Shown here: piece after piece, positions 34,265 to 43,778 of the stretch
Position numbering within the stretch: position 1 is the first letter of the stretch
Layout of the letters: every line of letters starts with the position of its first letter
Assembly (NCBI RefSeq): GCF_003254525.1
Contig: NZ_QFYS01000006.1
Span: 186,001 to 250,000 of the forward strand
Direction: 5' to 3'
Source of the DNA: Phenylobacterium kunshanense
GTDB taxonomy: Bacteria; Pseudomonadota; Alphaproteobacteria; Caulobacterales; Caulobacteraceae
Length of the DNA stretch: 64,000 nt
The notes under the pieces: generated by a model
Seen by the model: only the letters and a program-made list of their open reading frames with translations
What the model was told of the DNA's origin: nothing
The model's database searches: none
Position numbers and translations under genes: made by a program

Positions 34265-35050
34265 ATGGGACGTCTTTCCGGCCGCTCGGCCGTCATCACC
34301 GGCGCGGCCAGCGGCATCGGCCGGGCCTCGGCCAAGCTGTTCGCCGCCGAGGGCGCGCGCCTGATCATCGCCGACAGGGCCGAGGCCGTCGCCGAAACCG
34401 CCGAGGCGATCAAGGCCGCCGGGGGCAAGGCGGTCGCGGTGGTCGGCGACGCCGGGGACGACGCCTTCGTGAAGGGTCTCGTGGAGCGGGCCAAGGCCGA
34501 GTACGGCGCGCTCGACATCTTCTGGGCCAACGCCGGCATCTCCGGCGGCTTTGCCCCGCTGCACGAGCAGACGGCCGACTACTGGGCCGAGATCCTGCGG
34601 GTGAACCTGATCGGCGCGTTCCTGGGCGTGAAGTACGCCTCCGAAGCCATGATCCCCCAAGGCAAGGGTTCGATCATCTGCACCGCCTCGGTGGCGGGCA
34701 TCCGCTCGGGCGCCGGCGGCCCGGCCTATTCGGCCTCGAAGGCGGGGGTGATCAGCCTCGTCCAGACCGCCTGCAACGAGCTGTACGGCACGGGCATCCG
34801 CGTCAACGCCGTGGCTCCCGGCCTCATCGAGACCGGCATGACCAAGCCCATCTTCGATGGCGCCCGCGCCCGCGGCAACGAGGACAAGATCGGCCAACTC
34901 AACCCGACCACCCGCTACGGCCAACCGGAAGAGATCGCCGCGGCGGCCCTGTTCCTCGCCTCGGACGACGCCTCCTACGTCAACGGCCAGACCCTGGCGG
35001 TGGACGGCGGCCTGTCGACCTCCCACCCGGTCGTCCGCCGCAAGAAATGA
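34265..35050 (+). CDS. SDR family oxidoreductase
   Basis: Classical short-chain dehydrogenase/reductase of 261 residues with the cofactor motif [10 protein letters not shown], the structural NAG (WANAGISGG), the active-site serine region and the YSASK catalytic pair (Tyr and Lys), and VDGGLS near the C-terminus. An aspartate after the second strand (IADRAE) suggests NAD rather than NADP. The ATG at 34265 has AGAGGAA upstream. Its stop overlaps the start of the phosphatase gene (ATGA). Confidence 0.93.
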   Translation: MGRLSGRSAVITGAASGIGRASAKLFAAEGARLIIADRAEAVAETAEAIKAAGGKAVAVVGDAGDDAFVKGLVERAKAEYGALDIFWANAGISGGFAPLHEQTADYWAEILRVNLIGAFLGVKYASEAMIPQGKGSIICTASVAGIRSGAGGPAYSASKAGVISLVQTACNELYGTGIRVNAVAPGLIETGMTKPIFDGARARGNEDKIGQLNPTTRYGQPEEIAAAALFLASDDASYVNGQTLAVDGGLSTSHPVVRRKK

Positions 35051-35640
35051 TCATCCTCCTGCGCCATGGCGAAACCTTCTGGAACCGGGAACGCCGGATC
35101 CAGGGTCACACCGAAAGCGACCTCACGCCGCTCGGCCTGCGGCAGGCGGAAGCCATGGCGCGGCTCGCCGCCGACCTCGTCGCCCGCGAGGGCGGTGGCT
35201 GGCGGCTCGTCGCAAGCCCGATCGGCCGGGCGCAGCGCACCGCCGAGGCGGTGGCCCGCGCCACCGGTCTCACCGTCGAGACCGACGCCCGGCTCGCAGA
35301 GGTCTGTTGCGGCGAGTGGGAAGGGCGGCTCCGGGCGGAAGTCGCGGAGATCCATCCCGAGCGCTTCGCAACCGGCGAATGGTTCTTCGGCGCGCCGGGC
35401 GGCGAGACGTTCGAGGACGTCCACGCCCGGGCCGCAAGCTGGCTCGCCGACCTGCCGCCGGAGAGCGAGCGTCGGGTGATCGCCGTCAGCCACGGCGTTA
35501 CGGGCCGCCTTGTGCGCGGGGCCTATGCGGGGCTGGATCGCCACGCCACCCTGGCGCAGGACGTGCCGCAGGACGCGATCTACCGCCTTCAAAACGGCCA
35601 GATCGACCGCTTCGACTGCGAGCCCGTCGAACCGGTCTAA
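35047..35640 (+). CDS. Histidine phosphatase family protein
   Basis: Phosphoglycerate-mutase-like phosphatase of 197 residues. The catalytic RHG motif is [20 protein letters not shown], and the second histidine is in [12 protein letters not shown]. The length is typical of the small cytosolic group. It overlaps the SDR gene by four bases. Many such enzymes act on small phosphorylated metabolites; no specific substrate can be read. Confidence 0.9.
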   Translation: MIILLRHGETFWNRERRIQGHTESDLTPLGLRQAEAMARLAADLVAREGGGWRLVASPIGRAQRTAEAVARATGLTVETDARLAEVCCGEWEGRLRAEVAEIHPERFATGEWFFGAPGGETFEDVHARAASWLADLPPESERRVIAVSHGVTGRLVRGAYAGLDRHATLAQDVPQDAIYRLQNGQIDRFDCEPVEPV

Positions 35641-35649
35641 GAAGGCCTG

Positions 35650-37149
35650 ATGCGCCTCCTCGCCCTCACCGCCACCGCCGTCCTCCTGATGGGGGCGGGC
35701 AAGCCCGAGACCGTGGATTATCGGCTGGGGGTCGCGGCCGACGGGAAGCTGGACGTCGAGTTACGCTTCCGTGGCGAGCCGGATGGCGAGACGCAACTCA
35801 TCATCCCCCAACGGCTGGCCTCGGGCCTCGCGGTCTCTGGCGCCCAGCTGACGGCTCCGGCCACGCTCCGTCACCGCCCGGGTGCGAAGATCGCGATCCG
35901 CTACCGGTCTCCCTCGTCGCCCAACGGCGTCGCGGCGCTGGGCGAGTCCCTCTTCGCCGCGCCCTCCGGCCTGGAGGGCGCAGCCGCCACCTTCCGATGG
36001 TCGCGCCTCCCAAAGGGTTGGGCGACGGCGACGGACCTGGAACACGGCGCGATGGGACGGGCGCTGACGGTGGCCGCGGTCCGCCAGTCTGTGATTGTCG
36101 CCGGGCCCGACCTGCATGTGGCGCAGCGGACGCTTTCGAACGGAGTCCTGCGCGCCGCCCTGCGGGGCCGCGACGCTACGATGGCCGAACAGCTCGCGGA
36201 TGCAGCCGTCCCCGTGATCGTCGCCCACCGCGCCTATTTTGGCGACGGGGCCGGACCGGTCCTGGTGGTCCGCACCCCGGCGGCCGACCAGCCCCTGAAC
36301 CGCGGCGACGCCGTGGCCCTCCCCGTCGCTGGCATCTCCGACAGAGGTCTGCAGCGCGCCATCGCCTCTGCGTACGTCCGCGCCTGGGTCCCGGAACGGC
36401 TCGGCCGCATGGAAGAGGCGCCGAGTTCAGCGCGACGCTTGGCCGACGGGATCGCCGGCTTGGCCGCGGAGCGGAGCCTGCTCCGATCAGGCCTGCTGAC
36501 CCCGGATTCAGCCGTCGGCCAGCTCGCCGAGGCCGACACCGCCCGCGACCCCGGCTCGCGCGCCCTGATACTCGCCCTCAAGTGGGACGAGGACATTCGG
36601 CGCAAGACCGGCGGCAAGGCCGACCTGGACGACGTGATCCTGAGGATGCGCGATCACTACCAACAGTTCCCGCCCGGCCAGGGACCGGACGTGGTCACGG
36701 GCCTCGTCTCCGCCGCCTGGGTCGTGGCGCAGATCGACCTCAGGCCCGACATCGCCCGCTATGCCGACGGCGGGGCGGTGATCCCGCTGCCGGAGCAGAT
36801 GTTCGACGGCTGCCTCGACGCCCGGGTGACGGTGACGCCGGGGTTCGACGCCGGCTTTGACCATGCGGCGTCGCAGGCTTCCAAGGTCGTGAAGGGCGTC
36901 CGCCGTCGGGGTCCCGCCTGGAACAGCGGCCTGCGCGACGGCATGCGGATCGAGTCGCTGAAGCTGACGCCCGGCGACATGACGCGGGAGATCGAGCTGA
37001 TTGTCCGGCCGGCGCGGGGCGGCCGCGCCCGCACCATCCGCTTCTGGCCCTATGGTGATGTCGACGTGGAGACGCGTCGGCTCCAGCTCGCGCACGGCCT
37101 TGCCGGCGAGGCGCTGGCGGCCTGCGGGCGCAAGATCGCCGGCCTCTAG
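35650..37149 (+). CDS. Probable inactive M61 (glycyl aminopeptidase-like) peptidase homologue, exported
   Basis: A 499-residue protein with a short signal peptide (RLLALTATAVLLMGAGKP). The order of parts matches M61 peptidases: an N-terminal beta domain, a helical catalytic core, and a C-terminal PDZ-like segment (PAWNSGLRDGMRIESLK). The core retains ALKWDEDIRRKTGGKADLDD and ERSLLRSGLLT, typical M61 sequence. Where the zinc motif HEXXH-type stretch should be, the sequence reads IASAYVRAW (residues 238-246), so both histidines and the glutamate appear replaced (Ser240, Ala241, Arg244), and the expected glutamate ligand is Asp266. By eye this is a catalytically dead member. It follows the phosphatase by 9 bases. 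Confidence 0.72.
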   Translation: MRLLALTATAVLLMGAGKPETVDYRLGVAADGKLDVELRFRGEPDGETQLIIPQRLASGLAVSGAQLTAPATLRHRPGAKIAIRYRSPSSPNGVAALGESLFAAPSGLEGAAATFRWSRLPKGWATATDLEHGAMGRALTVAAVRQSVIVAGPDLHVAQRTLSNGVLRAALRGRDATMAEQLADAAVPVIVAHRAYFGDGAGPVLVVRTPAADQPLNRGDAVALPVAGISDRGLQRAIASAYVRAWVPERLGRMEEAPSSARRLADGIAGLAAERSLLRSGLLTPDSAVGQLAEADTARDPGSRALILALKWDEDIRRKTGGKADLDDVILRMRDHYQQFPPGQGPDVVTGLVSAAWVVAQIDLRPDIARYADGGAVIPLPEQMFDGCLDARVTVTPGFDAGFDHAASQASKVVKGVRRRGPAWNSGLRDGMRIESLKLTPGDMTREIELIVRPARGGRARTIRFWPYGDVDVETRRLQLAHGLAGEALAACGRKIAGL

Positions 37150-37221
37150 GCCCCCCAGAATGAGTAGCGGTGAGCGGCGCGTTGGCGCCTCCGTTAACCG
37201 CGCCCGTGCGTAGGTCGGCTG

Positions 37222-38367
37222 ATGCGTATGCGTCCGACCCTTCTTGTCCTCACCGCCGCCACCGCCCTGGCCGGCGCGCGCGTGGCCGCGGCCGATCCTT
37301 TGCCCCCCGCCTCCAATGCCGCCCAGGTGAACGGGGGCCTGCAGGCGATGCGGGACTACAACCTGATCGTCCTCAAGGACCTGAAGTCCACGTCCGAGGT
37401 CCAGGGCCGCACGTTCGTGGGCGGCAACCTTTCGGGCGGGTCCTCCAACTATTTCACCAAGCCCGGCGGTCAGTCCGGCACGGCGCTCACCGTCGGCGGC
37501 GACGTCACCGGTGGCGCCAAGAACGTGGGCAACGGCGGCAACCTCAAGGTCGGCGGCGACCTGACGTCGGGCGCCAATATGAATGGCGGCGGCCAGGTCA
37601 TGGTGGGCGGCGACGCCAAGGGGGTGAACGCCAATGGCGCCTCGGTCTATGCCGGCGGCGACGTGAAGAACACCAACGCCCAGCACATCTACCACGGCGG
37701 TTCGGTGTCGAATTCGAATGGCGCGAAGCACGGTGGCGACGACACCACCGATGGCCTGCAGGACCTGATCGACGACCAGACCGGCGCATTCGCGACCGAC
37801 CTGCTCGCGACCTCGGCGTACCTCTCCGGCCTGACGCCGACGGACGTCCTGACCTATTCGGCGAATGGGCAGCAGGCGATCTTCGATCCAGGCGCAGGCG
37901 CCGGCGTGGCCGTGTTCTCCCTGGCGAACCTGGAACAGGCGCTGAAGACCCGCAGCCAGCTCGTCTTCAACGCACCGACGACCTATGACGCGGTGATCGT
38001 CAACGTCGCCGGGACCACCGTGAAGCTGCCCAGCAGCATCAACTTCAATGGCCCGACGGGACTCGGCACGCGGGTCATCTGGAACTTCTGGGAGGCGACC
38101 AGCGTCGATCTGGGATCCAAGAGCTGGTACGGCTCGATCCTCGCGCCCAACGCCTACCTCAAGACCAACAACTTCGTCGAAGGCACGGTCGTCGCCCGGG
38201 ATATGTACCAGAACGGCGCGGTGCGGATGGGCGCCTTCGCCGGCAGCCTCAGCATCGACGAGATGCGGACGGCCGTGCCCGAACCGGCGACCTGGGCGAT
38301 GATGATCCTCGGCTTTGGCGGCATCGGCGCCGTCCTGCGCCGCCGGCGCCTGCCGCTCGCGGCCTGA
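37222..38367 (+). CDS. Choice-of-anchor A protein with PEPxxWA tail (2 of 5), glycine-rich insert
   Basis: Exported protein of 381 residues: signal peptide (to about residue 24), a choice-of-anchor A domain (RDYNLIVLKDLKSTSEVQGR, later NFNGPTGLGTRVIWNFWEAT and SKSWYGSILAPNA) and the sorting tail VPEPATWAMMILGFGGIG. Residues about 90-165 contain several copies of a VGGD-type repeat (TVGGDVTGG, KVGGDLTSG, MVGGDAKGV, YAGGDVKNT), suggesting a small beta-helix. The next gene is a shorter paralogue without most of this insert. Surface or matrix location is expected from the tail. Confidence 0.88.
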   Translation: MRMRPTLLVLTAATALAGARVAAADPLPPASNAAQVNGGLQAMRDYNLIVLKDLKSTSEVQGRTFVGGNLSGGSSNYFTKPGGQSGTALTVGGDVTGGAKNVGNGGNLKVGGDLTSGANMNGGGQVMVGGDAKGVNANGASVYAGGDVKNTNAQHIYHGGSVSNSNGAKHGGDDTTDGLQDLIDDQTGAFATDLLATSAYLSGLTPTDVLTYSANGQQAIFDPGAGAGVAVFSLANLEQALKTRSQLVFNAPTTYDAVIVNVAGTTVKLPSSINFNGPTGLGTRVIWNFWEATSVDLGSKSWYGSILAPNAYLKTNNFVEGTVVARDMYQNGAVRMGAFAGSLSIDEMRTAVPEPATWAMMILGFGGIGAVLRRRRLPLAA

Positions 38368-38497
38368 GCAGCCCCGCCCGACCGAGCCCGCGCCCGTGTG
38401 CAGCGCAGCAATTCGTTGATCGCCTCCTGCGCGAAGCAGATTGCGCACGCATGCTGCAGTCGCTAAGGCCGACGAACTCTCGTCGGGGGACACCAAT

Positions 38498-39502
38498 ATG
38501 AATCTGCGGAAGACCGCGGCGTCGCTGGCCGTTTGCATGGGCGCACTCACGGCGGGCGCGGCCCACGCGGGCGTCACCGAGATGAACGCCGCCCTCGACG
38601 CGATGGGCCGCTACAACCTCATCGTCCAGGGGAACGTCACCTCGTCGAGCGAGGTCGAGGGACGCGCTTTCGTCGGCGGCTCGGTGCTGGGGAACGCCAG
38701 CAACTACAATCTCGACAACCTTTCGGGCGCCGGCCTGACCGTCGTCGGCAATGTGGACGGCGGGAAGAAGAACGTCCGCGGCGACATCCTTGTGGGCGGC
38801 AACGTGGTGAGCGGCGTCGAATTCCAATCCCCGGCGCCGCATACGCTCACCTACGGCGGCACGCTCGCCAACACCAACATCAACGGCAATGTGGTCATCC
38901 AGGACCCCGGTCTCGGCGCGTCCCTGGCGGCGGAACGCGACGCCATGTTCGCGGGCCTCAACGAGCTGTCGCTCTACCTGGCCAGCCTCGATGAGACGCA
39001 CACGGCCACGCCCGTCAGCGGCAACCTGACGTTCAATCCCGGCGCAGGGTCCGGCGTCGCGGTCTACAGCATCGCCGACCTGCCCGCCGCCCTCGGCGCC
39101 ACCAGCAACCTGCAGTTCGCCTTCCCCACCAGCTACGACGCGGTCGTGGTCAATGTGGCGGGTTCGAACATCGCCCTGCCTGGCGGGTTCAACTTCAACG
39201 GTCCCTCGGGACTGGGCACGAAGGTGATCTGGAACTTCTACGAGGCCACGAGCCTGAATTTCGGGTCCAAGAGCTGGTACGGATCGGTCCTCGCCCCGAA
39301 GGCCTCCGCATCGATCGGAAACTTCATCGAAGGGACGGCGGTCTTCGCCAGCCTCAACCAGAACGGCGAGATTCACACGCCGGGCTTTGGCGACTGGAGG
39401 TTCCAGGCCGTCCCGGAGCCGGCTACCTGGGCGATGATGATCCTGGGGTTCGCCAGCATCGGCGCCGCGCTCCGCCGGCGCCCGGCAGCGGTCGCCGCCT
39501 GA
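38498..39502 (+). CDS. Choice-of-anchor A protein with PEPxxWA tail (3 of 5), paralogue of the previous gene
   Basis: Exported protein of 334 residues: signal peptide (RKTAASLAVCMGALTAGAAH), choice-of-anchor A domain (GRYNLIVQGNVTSSSEVEGR; FNGPSGLGTKVIWNFYEATS; SKSWYGSVLAPKA) and tail VPEPATWAMMILGFASIG. It matches the preceding gene across the domain, so the two arose by tandem duplication. The ATG at 38498 has GGGGGA eight bases upstream. It lacks most of the glycine-rich repeat of its neighbour. Confidence 0.88.
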   Translation: MNLRKTAASLAVCMGALTAGAAHAGVTEMNAALDAMGRYNLIVQGNVTSSSEVEGRAFVGGSVLGNASNYNLDNLSGAGLTVVGNVDGGKKNVRGDILVGGNVVSGVEFQSPAPHTLTYGGTLANTNINGNVVIQDPGLGASLAAERDAMFAGLNELSLYLASLDETHTATPVSGNLTFNPGAGSGVAVYSIADLPAALGATSNLQFAFPTSYDAVVVNVAGSNIALPGGFNFNGPSGLGTKVIWNFYEATSLNFGSKSWYGSVLAPKASASIGNFIEGTAVFASLNQNGEIHTPGFGDWRFQAVPEPATWAMMILGFASIGAALRRRPAAVAA

Positions 39503-39526
39503 CGGTCAATGGACGGGGCCTCGGCC

Positions 39527-39730
39527 TCATTTCCACGGCGGCAATCCCTCCCGTCTGGGCGCGAGCCATCGCCAGGCCATGATGGCTCCGCAGGCCGCCG
39601 CGGCGCCGAGCGCAAAAGCCGCCGCGAGCCCCGCCGCGCCGGCGCGGAACTCGCCAGGCTCCATCCAGTGGACGAGTTCGCCGTCGGCGGGCGTCGTCTC
39701 GGTGGAGAATTCGTCTGTTTCCACGCTCAT
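39527..39730 (-). CDS. Small membrane protein, 67 residues
   Basis: A 67-codon frame with an acidic N-terminal half (SVETDEFSTETTPADGELVH) and one hydrophobic helix at about residues 32-52 (GLAAAFALGAAAACGAIMAW), ending in a basic tail. GGAG lies 10 bases before the ATG at 39730. It is convergent with the choice-of-anchor A gene and divergent from yebC. No family is recognised with confidence. Confidence 0.6.
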   Translation of the reverse strand: MSVETDEFSTETTPADGELVHWMEPGEFRAGAAGLAAAFALGAAAACGAIMAWRWLAPRREGLPPWK

Positions 39731-39843
39731 GAGCGTCGCTCCGGGTTGCCGCCAAGCTAACCCGCTGCCGCCTCGGGGGTTCCGCCCGCCCGCACCGCCG
39801 GTGTAGAAGCAGCGCCTGCATCCACGGCTGACTCCAAGGGACC

Positions 39844-40590
39844 ATGGCCGGACATTCAAAGTTCAAGAACATCATGCACCGCAAGGGCCGCGCCGACTCG
39901 GCCCGGTCCAAGCTGTTCTCCAAGCTCTCGCGCGAGATCACCGTGGCGGCCAAGGCTGGCCTGCCCGATCCCAACATGAACGCGCGCCTGCGCCTGGCCG
40001 TGGCCAACGCCAAGGCCGAGTCCATGCCCAAGGACGTGATCGACCGGGCCATCAAGAAGGCGGCTGGCGGCGACGCGGAGTCCTACGAGGAAATCCGCTA
40101 CGAGGGCTTCGGCCCCGGCGGCGTCGGCGTCATCGTCGAGGCCCTGACCGACAACCGCAACCGCTCGGCCTCCACCGTCCGCTCCACCTTCACCAAGTGT
40201 GGGGGCAACCTGGGCGAGACGGGCTCGGTATCGTTCATGTGGGACCGGGTCGGTCAGATCGTCTACGGCGCCGACGCCGGTTCGGAAGACAAGGTCATGG
40301 AGGCCGCGATCGAAGCCGGGGCGGACGATGTGGAATCCGATGAGGACGGCCACACGGTCTACACGGCCTTCGAACAGCTCTCGGAAGTGTCCGCCGCCCT
40401 GGAAGCGGCCCTCGGGCCTGCCAAGTCGACCCAGCTCGCCTGGCGGCCGAAGGCGCTCACGCCCCTGTCGGGCGACGCGGTGGCCACGCTCATGAAGCTG
40501 ATCGAAACGCTGGAGGACGACGACGACGTCCAGAACGTCTACTCCAACGCCGACATCTCGGCCGAGGATCTGGAGAAGCTCGCCGGCTGA
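39844..40590 (+). CDS. yebC: YebC/PmpR family regulator
   Basis: A 248-residue protein of the YebC/TACO1 family, seen from the start [20 protein letters not shown] and the following [18 protein letters not shown]. Family members bind DNA or ribosomes; YebC-type proteins are now also linked to translation of proline-rich stretches. In many relatives yebC lies directly before ruvC; here about 10.7 kb of other genes stands between. Its stop overlaps the next ATG by one base. Confidence 0.96.
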   Translation: MAGHSKFKNIMHRKGRADSARSKLFSKLSREITVAAKAGLPDPNMNARLRLAVANAKAESMPKDVIDRAIKKAAGGDAESYEEIRYEGFGPGGVGVIVEALTDNRNRSASTVRSTFTKCGGNLGETGSVSFMWDRVGQIVYGADAGSEDKVMEAAIEAGADDVESDEDGHTVYTAFEQLSEVSAALEAALGPAKSTQLAWRPKALTPLSGDAVATLMKLIETLEDDDDVQNVYSNADISAEDLEKLAG

Positions 40591-40799
40591 TGGCCAAGCC
40601 CCCGCCCGAGGACGACCAGCGCATCACCGACCTCAACCGGTATCGCAAGGCGAAGGAAGCGGAGCGCAAGCGGCCGCCCCCCAAGCCCCCGCGACCGCGG
40701 GAGGGGCTTCTTGGCTCCAATCCGAAGGCGGGATTGATCCTGGCGATCGCGGTTATCGTGCTGCTGGCGCTCTTCGTCGTACCGATGTTTCTGAGGTGA
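40590..40799 (+). CDS. Small tail-anchored membrane protein, 69 residues
   Basis: A 69-residue protein with a charged, proline-rich first half (RYRKAKEAERKRPPPKPPRP) and one C-terminal membrane helix (LILAIAVIVLLALFVVPMFL). The ATG shares a base with the yebC stop (TGATG), so the two are translationally coupled. No family or function recognised. Confidence 0.82.
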   Translation: MAKPPPEDDQRITDLNRYRKAKEAERKRPPPKPPRPREGLLGSNPKAGLILAIAVIVLLALFVVPMFLR

Positions 40800-40853
40800 T
40801 AGGCGCCGCGGCGTCCACCTCGCTAAGGTAGCCTCCACATCGGGGGGACCACC

Positions 40854-41336
40854 ATGAAGACCATCGCCTGCCTCGCCGCCTGCATGGCCGCGCTTTCCGT
40901 CGCCGCTCCGGCCCGGGCCGCTGGGGACTACGTCTCGATCGTCCAGGAGACCGAGATCAACGCCCCGGCCGCCACGGCATGGTCCAGACTCAAGGGCTAC
41001 TGCGACATCGGCGCCTGGCTGAAGGCGCCGTGCGAGATCACTTCGGGCAAGGACGGCGAACTGGGCGCGGTCCGCAAGATAGCCAACCGGATCGAGGAGG
41101 TGATCGTGGCGGTCACTCCGATGTCGTACACCTACGCCGACGTGGACACGAAGATCCTGTACCACGGCACGGTCGAGATCCGGCCGGTGGACAACGCGAA
41201 ATCCAAGCTCGTCTACACCCTGTTCTTCGACCAGACCTCGATCCCGGCGGAGCAGAGGGACGCCAACAGGACCCGCCGCCAGCAGATGTTCGCCGGCGTG
41301 ATGGCGACCATGAAGACGATCGCCGAGGCGAAGTAA
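40854..41336 (+). CDS. Exported SRPBCC (polyketide cyclase-like) protein
   Basis: A 160-residue protein with a signal peptide (cleavage near PARAAG, residue about 23) and a START/SRPBCC fold: VQETEINAPAATAWSRLKGY is the typical first strand and helix of the family. The pocket ligand is unknown. The ATG follows GGGGGGACC. It ends 3 bases before the stop of the convergent permease. Confidence 0.85.
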   Translation: MKTIACLAACMAALSVAAPARAAGDYVSIVQETEINAPAATAWSRLKGYCDIGAWLKAPCEITSGKDGELGAVRKIANRIEEVIVAVTPMSYTYADVDTKILYHGTVEIRPVDNAKSKLVYTLFFDQTSIPAEQRDANRTRRQQMFAGVMATMKTIAEAK

Positions 41337-41339
41337 GCG

Positions 41340-42653
41340 TCAGAACGGGAAGAACGCTGGGATGGCCAGCATCCCCGCTCCCCAGGTGATCAGGTTGAGC
41401 GGCAAGCCCACACGCAGGAAGTCCAGGTAACTGTACCGCCCCATCTCGTAGACCAGCACGTTCGTCTGGTAGCCGAAGGGCGTGGCGAAGGCGGCGCTCG
41501 CGGCCAGCATGATGGCGATCAGGAAGGGCTGCGGGCTGACGCCCAGGCTTTCGGCCAGCGCAACCGCCAGCGGCGTGGCCAGGACGGCTACGGCCGCATT
41601 GGACAATACCTCGGTCGCGAACAGCGTGACGCCGTACAGCAGCGCCAGGGCGACCAGGGGATGCAAGCCCTGAACGGCCGTGATCAGGCCGTTCGTGGCG
41701 GCGCTGGCGAGTCCTGAGACCTCAAGCGAAAGGCCGACGACGACCATGCCCGCAATGAGCAGCAGGATCTCGGGACGCAGGCCGCGATAGGCTTCGTCGG
41801 CGCTGATGACCCGCATCAGGATGAGCCCCACCGCACCGGTGAAGGCGGCGGCCGCGATCGGCGCGTAGCCGAGCGCGGCGACCACCACCACAGTCACGAA
41901 GACCACCAGCGATATGAGTCCCTTTCTCAAGTCGAGTGGTCGCGGCTGGGCGAACAGGGTCGGGTCGCCCACCGACCCTGTCTGGGCGTGCGAGGCTTCG
42001 GCGAGCGCGTCCCTGGACTGTTCATCCTCGCTGGACGGGCCGCTTCCCTTCAGCAGTCTCGGCGCCGCCAGGAGGAGGTAGGCGCCCCCGGCCAGGGCCA
42101 CCACCAGCGCCACGGGCGTGATGTCGAAGAGGCCGAACCCCGGCTGGCCTGCGCTCCGCGCCATGTCGTTGACGAGCAGGTTGGTCGACGTACCGATCAG
42201 CGTGCAGGCGCCGCCCAGGATGGTCACGTATGACAGCGGAATCAGAAACCGGCGCGGCGACAGCCCCTGAGCGTTGGCCACATCCCGAACAACGGGCGCC
42301 GCAAGGACGACGATGGGGGTGTTGTTGAGAAAGGCGGACGCCCCGCCGCATATGCCGATCACCAACCAGATCCCAAGCGCGCCCAGACGCCGGCAAAGGC
42401 GGATGGCGAGCGCGATGAGCGCGTCGAGCACGCCCGACAGCTCCAGCGCATAGGCGATGACGAACAGCGACGCCAAGGCGATCAGCGCTGGACTCGCGAA
42501 GGCGCTCTGCGCTTCGACGGGGCGGACCACGCCCAGACCAAGGAGCGCGGCGGCGCCCGCCAGCGCCACGACGTCGGAGCGCACGCGCCCCCATATCAAG
42601 GCCGCCACCACGACCACCAGCACGGCCAGCGCAGCAGTTTGGTCGAAGGTCAT
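41340..42653 (-). CDS. SLC13 family permease
   Basis: Inner-membrane transporter of 437 residues with about 11-12 hydrophobic segments. The family's helix-hairpin motifs are [17 protein letters not shown] and the related [20 protein letters not shown], each with the SNT-like core that binds sodium and substrate. The soluble RCK/TrkA domains found in some related permeases are absent; a short charged loop ([20 protein letters not shown]) separates the halves. Dicarboxylate, sulfate or citrate are the usual substrates. Confidence 0.88.
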   Translation of the reverse strand: MTFDQTAALAVLVVVVAALIWGRVRSDVVALAGAAALLGLGVVRPVEAQSAFASPALIALASLFVIAYALELSGVLDALIALAIRLCRRLGALGIWLVIGICGGASAFLNNTPIVVLAAPVVRDVANAQGLSPRRFLIPLSYVTILGGACTLIGTSTNLLVNDMARSAGQPGFGLFDITPVALVVALAGGAYLLLAAPRLLKGSGPSSEDEQSRDALAEASHAQTGSVGDPTLFAQPRPLDLRKGLISLVVFVTVVVVAALGYAPIAAAAFTGAVGLILMRVISADEAYRGLRPEILLLIAGMVVVGLSLEVSGLASAATNGLITAVQGLHPLVALALLYGVTLFATEVLSNAAVAVLATPLAVALAESLGVSPQPFLIAIMLAASAAFATPFGYQTNVLVYEMGRYSYLDFLRVGLPLNLITWGAGMLAIPAFFPF

Positions 42654-42699
42654 GCGCCCGAGCGTAGGCCATCGGACGTACGGCTGCTATCGTTGGGCC

Positions 42700-43497
42700 A
42701 TGCGTTATCCGCCGACCCGTTCGGTACGCCGGCTGACCGCCGTGGCGTTTGCGTCATTCCTGGCCGCCTGCTCCCGCGCCGAACCCGAGCCCGCAACGCC
42801 GAGCCCTGCGGCGCCAGCGCCTCTCTCGCCGGCGGTCCCTGCGCCTCTTCCCGTTCTCTCACGCGCCGACCTCATCGCCGTGGCCGCCACGGCCGCCGAG
42901 GCGCACGCAGCGGGCGCAGCGTATCCGCAGGACGTGGCCGCCCTTGCCGGCCGCCGCTTCGAGGCCCGCCAGCCATTTGGCTGCGCCGGACCCCGCCCAT
43001 CCGAGACCGCGGATGGTTATGTCATCGACGAAGACCGCAGGGCGATGACGATCCAGATGACCGCGACGTCGTGGTCCGATGAGGGGTGGCGGCAGGCTTT
43101 CTCCGCCCCCGACTCCCCAGCGGAAGCGCTGGAGGGATTCTGGCTGCGGCGTCCCTGGATCACGTCGGCCGCATGTCCGGCCTCCAGCGGCGTGGAAGGT
43201 CCCGCAAGCGGCGAGAGCCTCGGCCTGGTCCGCGTCTTCGCCGCCGGTGGGTCCCGGATTCCTCGGCGGGGCGAGCGCCCCTATCGCACGACGGTGAAGC
43301 TTGAACCGGACGCCCCGCCTCCGGCCATGCCCCTGCAACTGGTCGTGCGCGGCAAGATCGCCGACGCAGGGGGCCGGCCGATCCGGTGCCGGGCCGGCGG
43401 GCCCGACCAGCGGCCGGTGTGCCTCGTGAGCATCACGCTGGAGCGCGTCTCCTTCGAGACGGCCGACGGCGCCACGGTCGCGGATTGGCGGGAATAG
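42700..43497 (+). CDS. Putative lipoprotein of unknown function
   Basis: A 265-residue protein with a lipoprotein signal (TAVAFASFLAAC, cysteine at residue 22), then a proline/alanine-rich linker and a globular part containing paired cysteines (PFGCAGPRP, TSAACPAS, IRCRAGG, RPVCLVS). No family recognised. The ATG at 42700 stands at the signal; longer in-frame extensions run over the permease gene on the other strand. Confidence 0.75.
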   Translation: MRYPPTRSVRRLTAVAFASFLAACSRAEPEPATPSPAAPAPLSPAVPAPLPVLSRADLIAVAATAAEAHAAGAAYPQDVAALAGRRFEARQPFGCAGPRPSETADGYVIDEDRRAMTIQMTATSWSDEGWRQAFSAPDSPAEALEGFWLRRPWITSAACPASSGVEGPASGESLGLVRVFAAGGSRIPRRGERPYRTTVKLEPDAPPPAMPLQLVVRGKIADAGGRPIRCRAGGPDQRPVCLVSITLERVSFETADGATVADWRE

Positions 43498-43499
43498 GC

Positions 43500-43778
43500 C
43501 TACCGCCGCACCAGGTTCTTGCGCAGCACGGCCGCGATGATCAGCACGAAGGCCGCGAGGCGCAGCAGATAGATGTAACCCTGGTGCTCGTCCGGAATGT
43601 CGAGCATGACCGGGGCGGCCTGGTTGGCCGCCAGCAGGGCGAAGGCCACGGCGAAGGCGGCGAACAGGCCGTCGCCCGTGCGGCGCCAGAACTTCAGGAA
43701 GAAGAGGCCGACCGCCAGGAAGCCGAGGCAGAGGGCGCCGGCGGAGAAGGCCGCGATGGTCGGATCTGGCTGGGTCAC
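43500..43778 (-). CDS. Small membrane protein, DUF5985-like
   Basis: A 92-residue protein with three hydrophobic segments and the sequence GLFFLKFWRRTGDGLFAAFA, typical of a small three-helix family (DUF5985, by memory). The GTG start at 43778 overlaps the TGA of the preceding gene by three bases inside GTGA, and a purine-rich site precedes it. It is the third gene of a tightly coupled unit. The function is unknown. Confidence 0.75.
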   Translation of the reverse strand: MTQPDPTIAAFSAGALCLGFLAVGLFFLKFWRRTGDGLFAAFAVAFALLAANQAAPVMLDIPDEHQGYIYLLRLAAFVLIIAAVLRKNLVRR

